Below are positions 1 through 5,228 of a stretch of 20,397 nucleotides of DNA, one piece after another. Location: the IMG/VR virus record IMGVR_UViG_3300025379_000098, positions 1 to 20,397 of that record; one strand, written 5' to 3'. The translations under genes and the position numbers were made by a program. The stretch is from a virus. The notes under the pieces were generated by a model. That model made no database searches and had not been told where the DNA came from. It saw nothing but the letters and a program-made list of their open reading frames with translations. Position 1 is the stretch's first letter, and each line of letters opens with the position of its first letter.

Positions 1-258
1 CAATCTGGGGGAATCGGCCTCAATCTACAGTGCAACGTTGGTGACACTGCACAAACGGTGTGGTTCGACCTCCCGTGGTCTTCGGAAAACTACATCCAAG
101 CCAACGCGCGTATTTACCGCCAAGGGCAAGAAAAGCCAGTTATTATACACCATCTAGTAATGTCTAATAGCATCGACGAGCACGTCGTCAAAGTTTTAGA
201 GGGCAAAATAAATATTCAAGATGCCCTGCTAAATGCCCTAAATTTTGCATTAGTATAG
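1..258 (+). CDS. SNF2/DEAD-like helicase, C-terminal fragment
   Basis: The reading frame is open from base 1, so the 5' part lies outside the window and only the last 85 residues are seen. They begin with QSGGIGLNLQ, which fits helicase motif V, and continue with ENYIQANARIYRQGQ, which fits motif VI of SNF2/Rad54-type superfamily 2 helicases; its arginines act as the arginine finger in ATP hydrolysis. The following HHLVMSNSIDEHVVKVLEGK is the usual tail of this fold. In phages such proteins are thought to remodel or unwind DNA during replication or recombination. The GTG at 58 is internal to the domain and is not the start. The gene ends 2 nt before the next start, so the two are probably co-transcribed. 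The last codons contain a copy of the TTTGCATTAGT element. The family is confident; the exact role is not known. Confidence 0.85.
   Translation, partial: QSGGIGLNLQCNVGDTAQTVWFDLPWSSENYIQANARIYRQGQEKPVIIHHLVMSNSIDEHVVKVLEGKINIQDALLNALNFALV
244..254 (+). promoter_or_regulatory. TTTGCATTAGT element, copy 1 (weak candidate)
   Basis: This is an exact copy of the 11-mer found upstream of genes at 1750, 3012 and (minus strand) 16851. It lies in the last codons of the helicase gene, 6 nt before the ATG at 261. The downstream bases fit the extended pattern poorly, and a start site 18 nt after the first T would fall inside the start codon. It is either a divergent promoter giving a nearly leaderless message, another kind of regulatory site, or a coincidence within coding DNA. 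Confidence 0.3.
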
Positions 259-260
259 CC

Positions 261-572
261 ATGAGAACAAAAACCAAACACAAACTCAACGCTGTTGCGC
301 CGCGCTTATCTGATGAGGATCCAGATCCAATTGAGCAAGACGACGCGGAGGGCATGTCAAATCAAATCATCGAGGGCTGGCTGCCGTGGGATCCCGAAGA
401 CATGGAAGACATCAGACACTTGATTGAAACACGCATGCCAGTCAAACAACGTTTTGTGTTAACAAGTTTTTTAGATGGTTTGTCTTATACAGAAATTGGT
501 GTGTCAGAAAAACACTGGCGCTACCATTTTGCAAAAGGTGTAGAGTTTATTAAAAAGGAACTAAAACTGTGA
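261..572 (+). CDS. Sigma-70 region 4-like helix-turn-helix protein
   Basis: A 103-aa protein. The N-terminal 35 residues are charged and probably flexible (SDEDPDPIEQDD). The C-terminal part, about residues 58-100, resembles sigma region 4.2 or an ECF-type helix-turn-helix: KQRFVLTSFLDGLSYTEIG, then VSEKHWRYHFAKGVEFIKKEL. Compared with a normal region 4 (GLSYxEIAxxLGIS) about four residues are missing between the two helices. No region 2 or 3 is present, so it cannot be a complete sigma factor. A DNA-binding transcription regulator or promoter-specificity accessory protein is plausible. It follows the helicase by 2 nt, and its stop overlaps the GTG start of the next gene (GTGA). No good Shine-Dalgarno is visible, so translation may be coupled to the helicase. 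It could also be a small-terminase-type HTH. Confidence 0.6.
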   Translation: MRTKTKHKLNAVAPRLSDEDPDPIEQDDAEGMSNQIIEGWLPWDPEDMEDIRHLIETRMPVKQRFVLTSFLDGLSYTEIGVSEKHWRYHFAKGVEFIKKELKL

Positions 573-760
573 GTCATTTTGTTATTGAAAGAAACTACAA
601 AGGCTACCCAGTTATTGAAACATTGACAGGCGTTGAAGATATCGACACTAGCCAATACCCCGACATAACAACATTATGGGTTTGTGAAACAATTGAAGAA
701 GTAAATGCTGTAGAAAGCGAATTAAGGAGAAAGCATGCACGACGCAGTGAACAAACCTAA
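569..760 (+). CDS. Hypothetical small phage protein (63 aa)
   Basis: A 63-aa protein I do not recognise. The GTG start overlaps the stop of the previous gene as GTGA, and an AAGGAA sequence at about 556-561 gives a Shine-Dalgarno at reasonable spacing. The first 40 residues (FVIERNYKGYPVIETLTGVEDIDTSQYPD) look like a small beta-rich fold. The end is basic and charged (ELRRKHARRSEQT) and overlaps the start of the DUF3310 gene by 26 nt. No membrane segment or cysteine pair suggests a function. Its position inside a tight run of overlapping genes supports it being real. Confidence 0.6.
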   Translation: MSHFVIERNYKGYPVIETLTGVEDIDTSQYPDITTLWVCETIEEVNAVESELRRKHARRSEQT

Positions 761-974
761 ACACTACACCAGCCATCCATCAGGCATCGATTGTATTCAG
801 ATTACTGAGCACATGGGTTTTAATCTTGGCAACGCGATCAAATATATTTGGCGCGCTGATTTAAAAGATGATGCCTTGGAAGACTTACGCAAGGCAGAGT
901 GGTACATTCGTAGAGAAATTGAAAAGCGATCACCATCTATAGCAAACAAAATTAAAGAGGAGTGCGGCAGATGA
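735..974 (+). CDS. DUF3310 family protein
   Basis: A 79-aa protein matching the DUF3310 family that is widespread in phages. The hallmark pattern is present: VNKPKHYTSHPSG at the N-terminus, then IDCIQITEHMGFNLGNAIKYIWRA and DALEDLRKAEWYI. The family is small and helical, is sometimes annotated as a nucleotide kinase or SaV-like protein, and has no function I can assign with confidence. AAGGAGA at 724-730 lies just before the ATG at 735 and fixes the start, which overlaps the preceding gene by 26 nt. Its stop overlaps the next start as ATGA. Family assignment is strong; function is unknown. Confidence 0.85.
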   Translation: MHDAVNKPKHYTSHPSGIDCIQITEHMGFNLGNAIKYIWRADLKDDALEDLRKAEWYIRREIEKRSPSIANKIKEECGR

Positions 975-1267
975 AAAAATACACAGCGTGGGACATGGAA
1001 GATGCCATCTATAAAGTATGGCAAACATCTGATGATCTTGAATCATTTTATAAATATCATGGTGACGCAGAAAAACCAATGACTGAAGATGAAGTAGGCA
1101 ACACTTTACTTGGCATCAAGATGCTACATGAAATGCGTTGCTGGCAGTTGATGGATATGCACGCTAGAGTGTTTGAATTAAATCAGTATTGCACAGACCC
1201 AGTAAAGCTCGCAGAAAGAGAAAGAGTGCTTGGGCCAATCAAAAAGAAAGGTAAAAAGAATGAATGA
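971..1267 (+). CDS. Hypothetical phage protein (98 aa)
   Basis: A 98-aa acidic-then-basic protein I do not recognise. I chose the ATG at 971 over an in-frame GTG at 962 because the ATG overlaps the DUF3310 stop as ATGA and has AGAGGAG at 956-962 at ideal distance. The GTG would sit inside that Shine-Dalgarno. The protein is mostly helical with several Trp and Met residues (WDMEDAIYKVWQTSDDLESF; GIKMLHEMRCWQLMDMHARV) and ends in a lysine tail (PIKKKGKKNE). The tail overlaps the next gene by 8 nt. It is probably an early accessory protein of the same transcript. Confidence 0.65.
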   Translation: MKKYTAWDMEDAIYKVWQTSDDLESFYKYHGDAEKPMTEDEVGNTLLGIKMLHEMRCWQLMDMHARVFELNQYCTDPVKLAERERVLGPIKKKGKKNE

Positions 1268-1487
1268 TAAAACTGATGTATTAGATGACATGAGCATTAA
1301 AATCGAATTAACTGTTCGAGGCTTTAATGTGTTGATGGCCATCTTAGATTTACCACAACAGGCGCCAACTACAATGAAGGCAGAGATGATGAACATCTTG
1401 CATGCTCAAGTTAGCCCACAGATCGAGCAAGCCAAAAAAGGTTTAGAGGCAGCGTTAAAGGCAAGCGAGGAAGCAAGTAATGGATAA
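1260..1487 (+). CDS. Hypothetical phage protein (75 aa)
   Basis: A 75-aa protein. The frame stays open upstream to 1230, but the ATG at 1260 is the likely start: it overlaps the previous stop by 8 nt and follows AAAGAAAGG at 1242-1250. The core (IKIELTVRGFNVLMAILDLPQQAP) resembles a short beta strand plus helix seen in many small phage proteins that carry a 'LTVxExNxILxAL' pattern. The second half is a long amphipathic Ala/Glu/Lys helix (QIEQAKKGLEAALKASEEA), which suggests an oligomerising coiled coil. No function is known to me. It overlaps the next start by 8 nt. Confidence 0.6.
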   Translation: MNDKTDVLDDMSIKIELTVRGFNVLMAILDLPQQAPTTMKAEMMNILHAQVSPQIEQAKKGLEAALKASEEASNG

Positions 1488-1731
1488 TTTTATTCGCCAG
1501 TTTTTAAAGCATCGTAAATTCAGTACCAAGATTGCTGACAACATTGATGAAAAAACCAAGAAGACAACCGCAGAGCAGGAGATGGAGCACCGCCTGTTAG
1601 CTGAGGCAATGACCAAGGGTATTGTCAACGAGATGATGCCCATGTTTAGAAAGATGATGGAAAACGAGCAGAAGGCTCGGGAAGCTGGACCACCCTCAAA
1701 ACCCAAAAGAACCATCATCCTGCCAGACTAG
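1480..1731 (+). CDS. Hypothetical charged phage protein (83 aa)
   Basis: An 83-aa, highly charged, largely helical protein I do not recognise. The ATG at 1480 overlaps the stop of the previous gene (ATGGATAA). The N-terminus is basic (FIRQFLKHRKF), the centre is a Lys/Glu-rich helix, and a Met-rich stretch follows (NEMMPMFRKMMENEQK). It ends in a proline/lysine tail (PPSKPKRTIILPD). It is the last gene of the first overlapping cluster. The next 152 nt carry a promoter-like element and a structured leader, so transcription may restart there. Confidence 0.55.
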   Translation: MDNFIRQFLKHRKFSTKIADNIDEKTKKTTAEQEMEHRLLAEAMTKGIVNEMMPMFRKMMENEQKAREAGPPSKPKRTIILPD

Positions 1732-1749
1732 GGCGGATTGAGTCCTTTA

Positions 1750-1770
1750 TTTGCATTAGTAGATATAGGA
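1750..1770 (+). promoter_or_regulatory. Putative phage promoter: TTTGCATTAGT-7 nt-GGA
   Basis: The 11-mer TTTGCATTAGT at 1750-1760 is followed by AGATATA and GGA. The same 11-mer with the same 7-nt spacing to GGA occurs on the minus strand upstream of the GNAT gene, and a third copy precedes the DUF2800 gene. A fixed recognition block, an AT-rich step ending in TA and an initiating GG is the layout of T7-type single-subunit RNA polymerase promoters, though the bases are not those of T7. The predicted +1 is G1768. No RNA polymerase gene is visible in this window, so recognition by a host or modified polymerase is also possible. Confidence 0.55.
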
Positions 1771-1853
1771 CTCGTCGGGAGACGCTCCTGCGGGCGTAAA
1801 GAAGCCCTGCATTTGCCCAGAGACGTTTGGGATGACGGCTGGGAAAGACCAGC
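1768..1853 (+). promoter_or_regulatory. Structured leader RNA with four consecutive hairpins
   Basis: In the 152-nt gap 1732-1883 I see four back-to-back stem-loops. Hairpin 1 (1768-1788) pairs GGA with TCC and CGTC with GACG around a GGGA loop, which is GNRA-type. Hairpin 2 (1789-1811) pairs TGC-GGGC with GCCC-GCA, with T1808 bulged. Hairpin 3 (1816-1831) pairs CCCAGA with TTTGGG around a GACG loop. Hairpin 4 (1838-1853) pairs GCTGG with CCAGC. Hairpin 1 begins exactly at the +1 predicted from the upstream promoter-like element. A second GCCC at 1815-1818 could compete for GGGC 1792-1795, allowing an alternative fold. Unpaired bases 1854-1873 then lead to AGGAGA and the ATG at 1884. It could be a stabilising 5' UTR, a regulatory leader or a small RNA. 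It matches no RNA class that I recognise. Confidence 0.5.
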
Positions 1854-1883
1854 ACCTACACACTATACACACAGGAGAAATAC

Positions 1884-2135
1884 ATGAACGCATACGAATT
1901 ACGCTTTTCCGTTTTCAACGCAGCTAAAGATTTCTTAGAGACCCAATACAATGCCAACATGGCAGCTTGGGAATTACTTAACAAGACCTCTAAAGAAATC
2001 ACAGAGCTAGCACCAAAATTCCCCACAATGGATGAAGTCATTGACAAAGCCATTGAAATCAACAAGTTTGTAAGCGATGCCCAACGCGAAGAAGTTTTAA
2101 AGCTCAAGCGTTCTGGCGTTAGCGTTATATTTTAA
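1884..2135 (+). CDS. Conserved hypothetical phage protein (83 aa)
   Basis: An 83-aa helical protein. Its opening MNAYELRFSVFNAAKDFLETQY and the later PKFPTMDEVIDKAIEINKFV recall a small conserved hypothetical found in T4-like phages and cyanophages (pattern MNxYExRFxVxxxAKDxLxxQY); that comparison is from memory. No catalytic motif is visible. Translation starts at ATG 1884 with a good AGGAGA at 1873-1878. It is the first gene downstream of the four-hairpin leader, so any regulation by that RNA should act on it. The next gene begins 9 nt after its stop. Confidence 0.65.
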   Translation: MNAYELRFSVFNAAKDFLETQYNANMAAWELLNKTSKEITELAPKFPTMDEVIDKAIEINKFVSDAQREEVLKLKRSGVSVIF

Positions 2136-2144
2136 AGGTACACC

Positions 2145-2576
2145 ATGGCCACCAAACCCGGACTCTATGCAAATATTCAAAAAAAGAGGGAACGTATAGC
2201 ACGTGGCTCTGGCGAACATATGCGTAAGCCCGGCACAGCTGGTGCGCCAACCAAACAAGCATTTATTGATTCTGCCAAGACAGCCAAGAAGGCTACAGGC
2301 GGGTCAGTAAAACACGACAAGCCAATCGCTAAAACAACTAAGGGTGAAGGTCGTCATTATTTGAGCACCAAAGAAGGTGCTGGCATGACAGCAGCTGGCC
2401 GCAAAGCCTACAATGCCAAAAACGGCAGTCATCTAAAAGCTCCTCAACCAGAGGGCGGTTCTCGTAAAAAATCATTCTGCGCTCGCATGTCTGGCGTGCC
2501 CGGTCCGATGAAGGACGAGAATGGTAAACCAACACGCAAAGCAGCAGCACTAAAAAGGTGGAAATGTGGTAGCTAA
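2145..2576 (+). CDS. DUF6321-like basic phage protein
   Basis: A 143-aa, strongly basic protein with low hydrophobicity. It has two recognisable parts. The first is KPGLYANIQKKRERIARGSGEHMRKPG (about residues 4-30), with APTKQAF following, a block I have seen in many environmental phage proteins. The second is a C-terminal segment from about residue 78, GAGMTAAGRKAYNAKNG, then LKAP, GGSRKKSFCARM, GPMKDENGKPTRKAAALKRW. This fits the DUF6321 pattern, which has no known function. Cys112 and Cys141 are the only cysteines. The composition suggests nucleic-acid binding, but this is inference. AAAGG at 2134-2138 serves the ATG at 2145. The 3' end overlaps the next gene by 11 nt. Confidence 0.7.
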   Translation: MATKPGLYANIQKKRERIARGSGEHMRKPGTAGAPTKQAFIDSAKTAKKATGGSVKHDKPIAKTTKGEGRHYLSTKEGAGMTAAGRKAYNAKNGSHLKAPQPEGGSRKKSFCARMSGVPGPMKDENGKPTRKAAALKRWKCGS

Positions 2577-2961
2577 GAAGTCACCCCCAAACAAAAAAAC
2601 ATTTACCAAGGAAATGGCTGAGACCGTTTTAGAACTAGGTAAACAGGGCGCATCTCAAAAAGCCATGTACGCCGCAATTGGCATCAGCAAAGACGTTGCT
2701 GCACGCCTTAAAAAAGACGATGAGTTTTTTGCCGAGACCATGTCTATGGCAACAACCTACGGCCAAGCATACTGGGAAAACATGATGTTAGCGAACATTG
2801 ACAATCGCGCATTTAATTCCCGCGTTGCAGAAATTGCGTTACGGGGACAATATCCCGAAGACTACAAAGACCGTATGGATGTTAAACAAAATATTAAACA
2901 AGAAATTGCGGTGGATTTTAATAAAGAAATCGCCGATTTAATTTCCGCCCTTAAGTCTTAA
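2566..2961 (+). CDS. Probable terminase small subunit
   Basis: A 131-aa protein. After a basic N-terminus comes a helix-turn-helix-like region (residues about 15-50: MAETVLELGKQGASQKAMYAAIGISKDVAARLKKDDEF), followed by long helices. The end, RGQYPEDYKDRMDVKQNIKQEIAVDF then KEIADLISALKS, matches the C-terminal signature of many phage small terminases, which recognise the packaging site and regulate the large subunit. The start is GTG at 2566, overlapping the preceding gene, with AAAAAGG at 2552-2558. No large terminase is next to it, which is unusual but known in phages with scattered packaging genes. The alternative is another HTH DNA-binding protein. A strong terminator follows 23 nt after the stop. 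Confidence 0.55.
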   Translation: MVAKKSPPNKKTFTKEMAETVLELGKQGASQKAMYAAIGISKDVAARLKKDDEFFAETMSMATTYGQAYWENMMLANIDNRAFNSRVAEIALRGQYPEDYKDRMDVKQNIKQEIAVDFNKEIADLISALKS

Positions 2962-2984
2962 TTATTTATTTTTAGGTTTTTTAC

Positions 2985-3014
2985 AAAAAGGCGGCTCAAA
3001 AGGCTGCCTTTTTT
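2985..3014 (+). terminator. Rho-independent terminator
   Basis: A 12-bp stem is formed by AAAAAGGCGGCT (2985-2996) and GGCTGCCTTTTT (3002-3013) around the loop CAAAA, with two G-U pairs, and the run of T reaches 3014. It lies 23 nt after the stop of the small terminase gene. The last three T residues are also the first three bases of the next TTTGCATTAGT element, so termination and the putative new promoter overlap directly. Confidence 0.85.
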
Positions 3015-3030
3015 GCATTAGTAAAGATAC
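3012..3030 (+). promoter_or_regulatory. Putative phage promoter: TTTGCATTAGT, copy 3
   Basis: An exact TTTGCATTAGT (3012-3022) is followed by AAAGATA and then CCCC rather than GGA. The TA at the end of the 7-nt step is kept, as at 1750 and at the minus-strand copy. It directly follows a strong terminator and lies 38 nt before the TTG start of the DUF2800 gene, in the gene direction. This position is what a promoter restarting transcription would have. The C at the predicted start site is atypical for a T7-like enzyme. Confidence 0.5.
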
Positions 3031-3032
3031 CC

Positions 3033-3059
3033 CACGAAAAATTGTAAAAAGGAAAAAAT
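3033..3059 (+). repeat. Shared translation leader, copy A
   Basis: The bases CACGAAAAATTGTAAAAAGG with the following AAAAAAT closely match the segment upstream of the DUF2815 gene at 4664-4689 (one gap and a few substitutions; the block TGTAAAAAGG is identical). It contains the Shine-Dalgarno AAGG for the TTG start at 3061, with 8 nt between GG and TTG. Confidence 0.55.
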
Positions 3060-3060
3060 T

Positions 3061-4215
3061 TTGACTGCTCACGCCTTGTTATCCGCATCAGGATCAAAAC
3101 GATGGATGATGTGCACCCCATCTGCCCGACTCGAGGCAACCCTACCAGAACAAAAGAAACCTAAAGGCGCATTTGATTTTTCCGCCGAGGGAACTTTGGC
3201 CCACAGCCTGAGCGAAATTAGATTACGATTGCAATTTAATCAAATAGGCCATGACGAATATGAGCGCGAATATGAGATCATCAAAACCCACCCAATCTAC
3301 CAAAGTTATACATCCAATGAGCAGGCCGATTTCGAGGCTAACGTCGATAATTACGTTTTGTATGTTCGTTCTCAAATTGGTGAAGGTGATGTTCCGCTCT
3401 TTGAACAGCGTGTGGATTTTAGTGACTGGGTTCCTGACGGCTTTGGTACTGCAGACGTCGTCATCCTTTCGAAACACTCAATTAGAGTTGTGGATCTTAA
3501 GTTCGGAAAAGGCATCCCCATCCACGCCCAAGACAACCCCCAGCTCCGCCTCTACGCGCTCGGCGCGTGGTCTAAGTTCAAAGAAGAATGGCCGGACATA
3601 CGTGAAGTCAGTTACACGATCCACCAGCCCCGACTTGACAGTATCAGTACCGACGGGACAAGCCTCAGTAAGTTACTCGAATGGGCCAACTACTACGTCA
3701 AAGCCAAAGCCAAAAAAGCGTGGGCAGGCAGCGGTGAGTTCCTCCCCGGCGAATGGTGCCAGTTCTGCAAAGCCAAAGCGCAGTGCAGAGCGCGAGCCGA
3801 CTTCAACTCGGAGCTCGCAAGAATGGAGTTTAGGACACCAGCGCTCCTCGACGAAGAAGAAGTCGCCCAAGTCTTAAGTAAAGCGCAGAGCCTGCGTACA
3901 TGGGCTGCTGATGTAGAAGATTACGCACTGAACAAGGCGATTCAAGAAAACATTATTCCGCCCGGCTATAAACTCGGCACATCAATAACGCACCGCACCA
4001 TCACAGACAAAGCGTTAGCTGCTACGGTGCTGCTTGAGCATGGATTTAAAGAGCAAGATATCTTGGAGCCAAGCAAGCTCAAGCCAATTACCGCGCTTGA
4101 AAAGCTCGGTCCCAAGAATCACATTAGCAACATATTAAGCAGCTTGATACAGCGCCCAGAAGGATCACCAAAACTAGTGCGTGTCAAAGAAACCGCAAAG
4201 GATGATTTCGCATGA
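3061..4215 (+). CDS. DUF2800 PD-(D/E)XK nuclease, Cas4/RecB-like
   Basis: A 384-aa protein of the DUF2800 family. The N-terminus HALLSASGSKRWMMCTPSAR is the family hallmark. Nuclease residues are visible: H48 (GTLAH), D132 in GTADVV, D145 and K147 in VVDLKFGKG, and Q161 in PQLRLYALG. Cys18 together with Cys233, Cys236 and Cys242 (WCQFCKAKAQC) has the 1+3 arrangement that holds a 4Fe-4S cluster in Cas4, AddB and related exonucleases. The likely role is DNA end processing in recombination or replication, with the DUF2815 ssDNA-binding protein two genes downstream. The start is TTG at 3061, supported by the AAAAAGG leader and by the family N-terminus. The stop overlaps the next start as ATGA. 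A 208-codon open frame at 3251-3877 is a shadow. Confidence 0.85.
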   Translation: MTAHALLSASGSKRWMMCTPSARLEATLPEQKKPKGAFDFSAEGTLAHSLSEIRLRLQFNQIGHDEYEREYEIIKTHPIYQSYTSNEQADFEANVDNYVLYVRSQIGEGDVPLFEQRVDFSDWVPDGFGTADVVILSKHSIRVVDLKFGKGIPIHAQDNPQLRLYALGAWSKFKEEWPDIREVSYTIHQPRLDSISTDGTSLSKLLEWANYYVKAKAKKAWAGSGEFLPGEWCQFCKAKAQCRARADFNSELARMEFRTPALLDEEEVAQVLSKAQSLRTWAADVEDYALNKAIQENIIPPGYKLGTSITHRTITDKALAATVLLEHGFKEQDILEPSKLKPITALEKLGPKNHISNILSSLIQRPEGSPKLVRVKETAKDDFA

Positions 4216-4361
4216 ACGCATGGTTAATTGGTTTTATTGGTTGTGTGTACACATTTGTGGCAATTCAATTTTTTATAAAGGGCCAGATTGGCATGGGCAT
4301 CTCGTTCTTAGGGTATGCCCTAGGTAACGTAGGCCTCGTTATGGTGACATTACAATTATAA
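4212..4361 (+). CDS. Small two-helix membrane protein (49 aa)
   Basis: A 49-codon gene beginning at ATG 4212, which overlaps the nuclease stop as ATGA, and ending with TAA at 4359-4361. The product starts MNAWLIGFIGCVYTFVAIQF and has two hydrophobic segments (about residues 4-22 and 28-47) separated by a short polar turn FIKGQIG, so it should sit in the inner membrane as a hairpin. It fills the whole space between the nuclease and the next gene, whose Shine-Dalgarno directly follows its stop. Coupling and composition support it being real. It is too small and simple to assign a role. It lacks the charged tail typical of many holins, and no endolysin gene is adjacent. Confidence 0.7.
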   Translation: MNAWLIGFIGCVYTFVAIQFFIKGQIGMGISFLGYALGNVGLVMVTLQL

Positions 4362-4372
4362 GAAGGACACCA

Positions 4373-4630
4373 ATGTTGGTTAAATACAGTGATTCAGAGT
4401 TTGAAGTACCCGACATTTTAGTTAATAAATTCTACAAAGATTTTGATGGTTTAGTAGGTGGCAAAGAGCGCGAAGGCGTGCACCAGCTTAGATTGCACAT
4501 TGAAGAAATTACTGATATGATCTTCGAAGAGCCTGAATTATTGGAAGACAAGGGCATTCATGCAGACTTTATGAATGCACTAGCGATGCGGCAGGCTTTA
4601 GCGGCGCATGGTATACTGTACGACGCGTAG
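4373..4630 (+). CDS. Hypothetical acidic phage protein (85 aa)
   Basis: An 85-aa acidic protein I do not recognise. It starts at ATG 4373 after AGAAGGA at 4361-4367. It is predicted mostly helical, with VNKFYKDFDGLVGGKEREGVHQLRLHIEEI and a C-terminal Ala-rich helix (ADFMNALAMRQALAAHGI). There is no cysteine and no membrane segment. It lies between the nuclease and ssDNA-binding genes and so may belong to replication or recombination. The 63 nt after it hold a short imperfect hairpin without a T run and the leader of the next gene. Confidence 0.55.
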   Translation: MLVKYSDSEFEVPDILVNKFYKDFDGLVGGKEREGVHQLRLHIEEITDMIFEEPELLEDKGIHADFMNALAMRQALAAHGILYDA

Positions 4631-4663
4631 TAAGGGAAACGATTGGGGCCCTATAAATCCCAT

Positions 4664-4689
4664 CACTAAAAATGTAAAAAGGTAAAAAT
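4664..4689 (+). repeat. Shared translation leader, copy B
   Basis: CACTAAAAATGTAAAAAGG followed by TAAAAAT repeats the leader found upstream of the DUF2800 gene at 3033-3059. It holds the AAGG Shine-Dalgarno for the ATG at 4694, with 11 nt between GG and ATG, which is a long spacing. No TTTGCATTAGT element precedes this copy. Confidence 0.5.
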
Positions 4690-4693
4690 CATT

Positions 4694-5212
4694 ATGGCAG
4701 TTAAATCAGTAAAGACCAAGTTTGTAACTGGCAAAGTTCGTTTCTCATTCGTTCACGTATTTGAACCAGCTGAGACATTGAACGGTTCTTTGAAGTATTC
4801 TGTATCAATCCTAATCCCTAAGTCTGATAAAGACACAATCACCCGTTTTAACAAAGCATTCGAAGAGACTAAGCAAGCTAACGCTACTTACTTTGGTGGC
4901 AGCGTGCCTAAGAATCTTAAAGGTGGATTGCGTGATGGCGACGCGGAGAAAGATGATCCAGTATACGCTGGCCATTATTTTATTAACGCTAACGCTGGTG
5001 AGAAGCCCGGTATCGTTGACGCTGATCTAAATCCAATCATGGACAAGGAAGAGTTTTACAGCGGCTGCTTTGGTCGTGCGTCAATCACCTTGTACCCATA
5101 CGATGCAAGCGGTTCCAAGGGTATCGCAGCAGGATTAAACAACGTCCAGAAATTAGAAGACGGTGAGAAGTTAGGCGGAGCAACATCCGCAGCAGCAGAT
5201 TTCGCAATTTAA
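4694..5212 (+). CDS. DUF2815 single-stranded DNA-binding protein
   Basis: A 172-aa protein matching DUF2815, a phage family regarded as an OB-fold ssDNA-binding protein. Visible marks are FVTGKVRFSFVHVFEPAE near the start, LKYSVSILIPKSDKDTITRF, then DGDAEKDDPVYAGHYFINANA and FYSGCFGRASITLYPYD. This order of strands resembles T7 gp2.5-like proteins. The C-terminus (GGATSAAADFAI) is small-residue rich and ends in DFAI, a weak version of the acidic tip used by SSBs to recruit partners. It coats ssDNA at the replication fork and probably works with the polymerase and DUF2800 nuclease. It has its own leader, and a terminator follows 16 nt after the stop. Confidence 0.8.
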   Translation: MAVKSVKTKFVTGKVRFSFVHVFEPAETLNGSLKYSVSILIPKSDKDTITRFNKAFEETKQANATYFGGSVPKNLKGGLRDGDAEKDDPVYAGHYFINANAGEKPGIVDADLNPIMDKEEFYSGCFGRASITLYPYDASGSKGIAAGLNNVQKLEDGEKLGGATSAAADFAI

Positions 5213-5228
5213 GTAGTTTAGTAGTACA

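Noticed and set aside
1768-1853. Possible tRNA or known ribozyme in the structured leader
   Set aside because: The length fits a tRNA, but there is no acceptor stem joining the ends, no T-loop and no anticodon arm. Hammerhead, twister and HDV core sequences were not found by eye.
3251-3877. 208-codon open frame overlapping the DUF2800 gene on the same strand
   Set aside because: It is Ser/Thr/Arg-rich with no recognisable domain and lies wholly inside a well-supported gene. Its openness follows from that gene's GC-rich codon use.
4651-4666. Hairpin GGG...CCC upstream of the DUF2815 gene as a terminator
   Set aside because: The stem is short and imperfect, and the following bases are A-rich, not T-rich.
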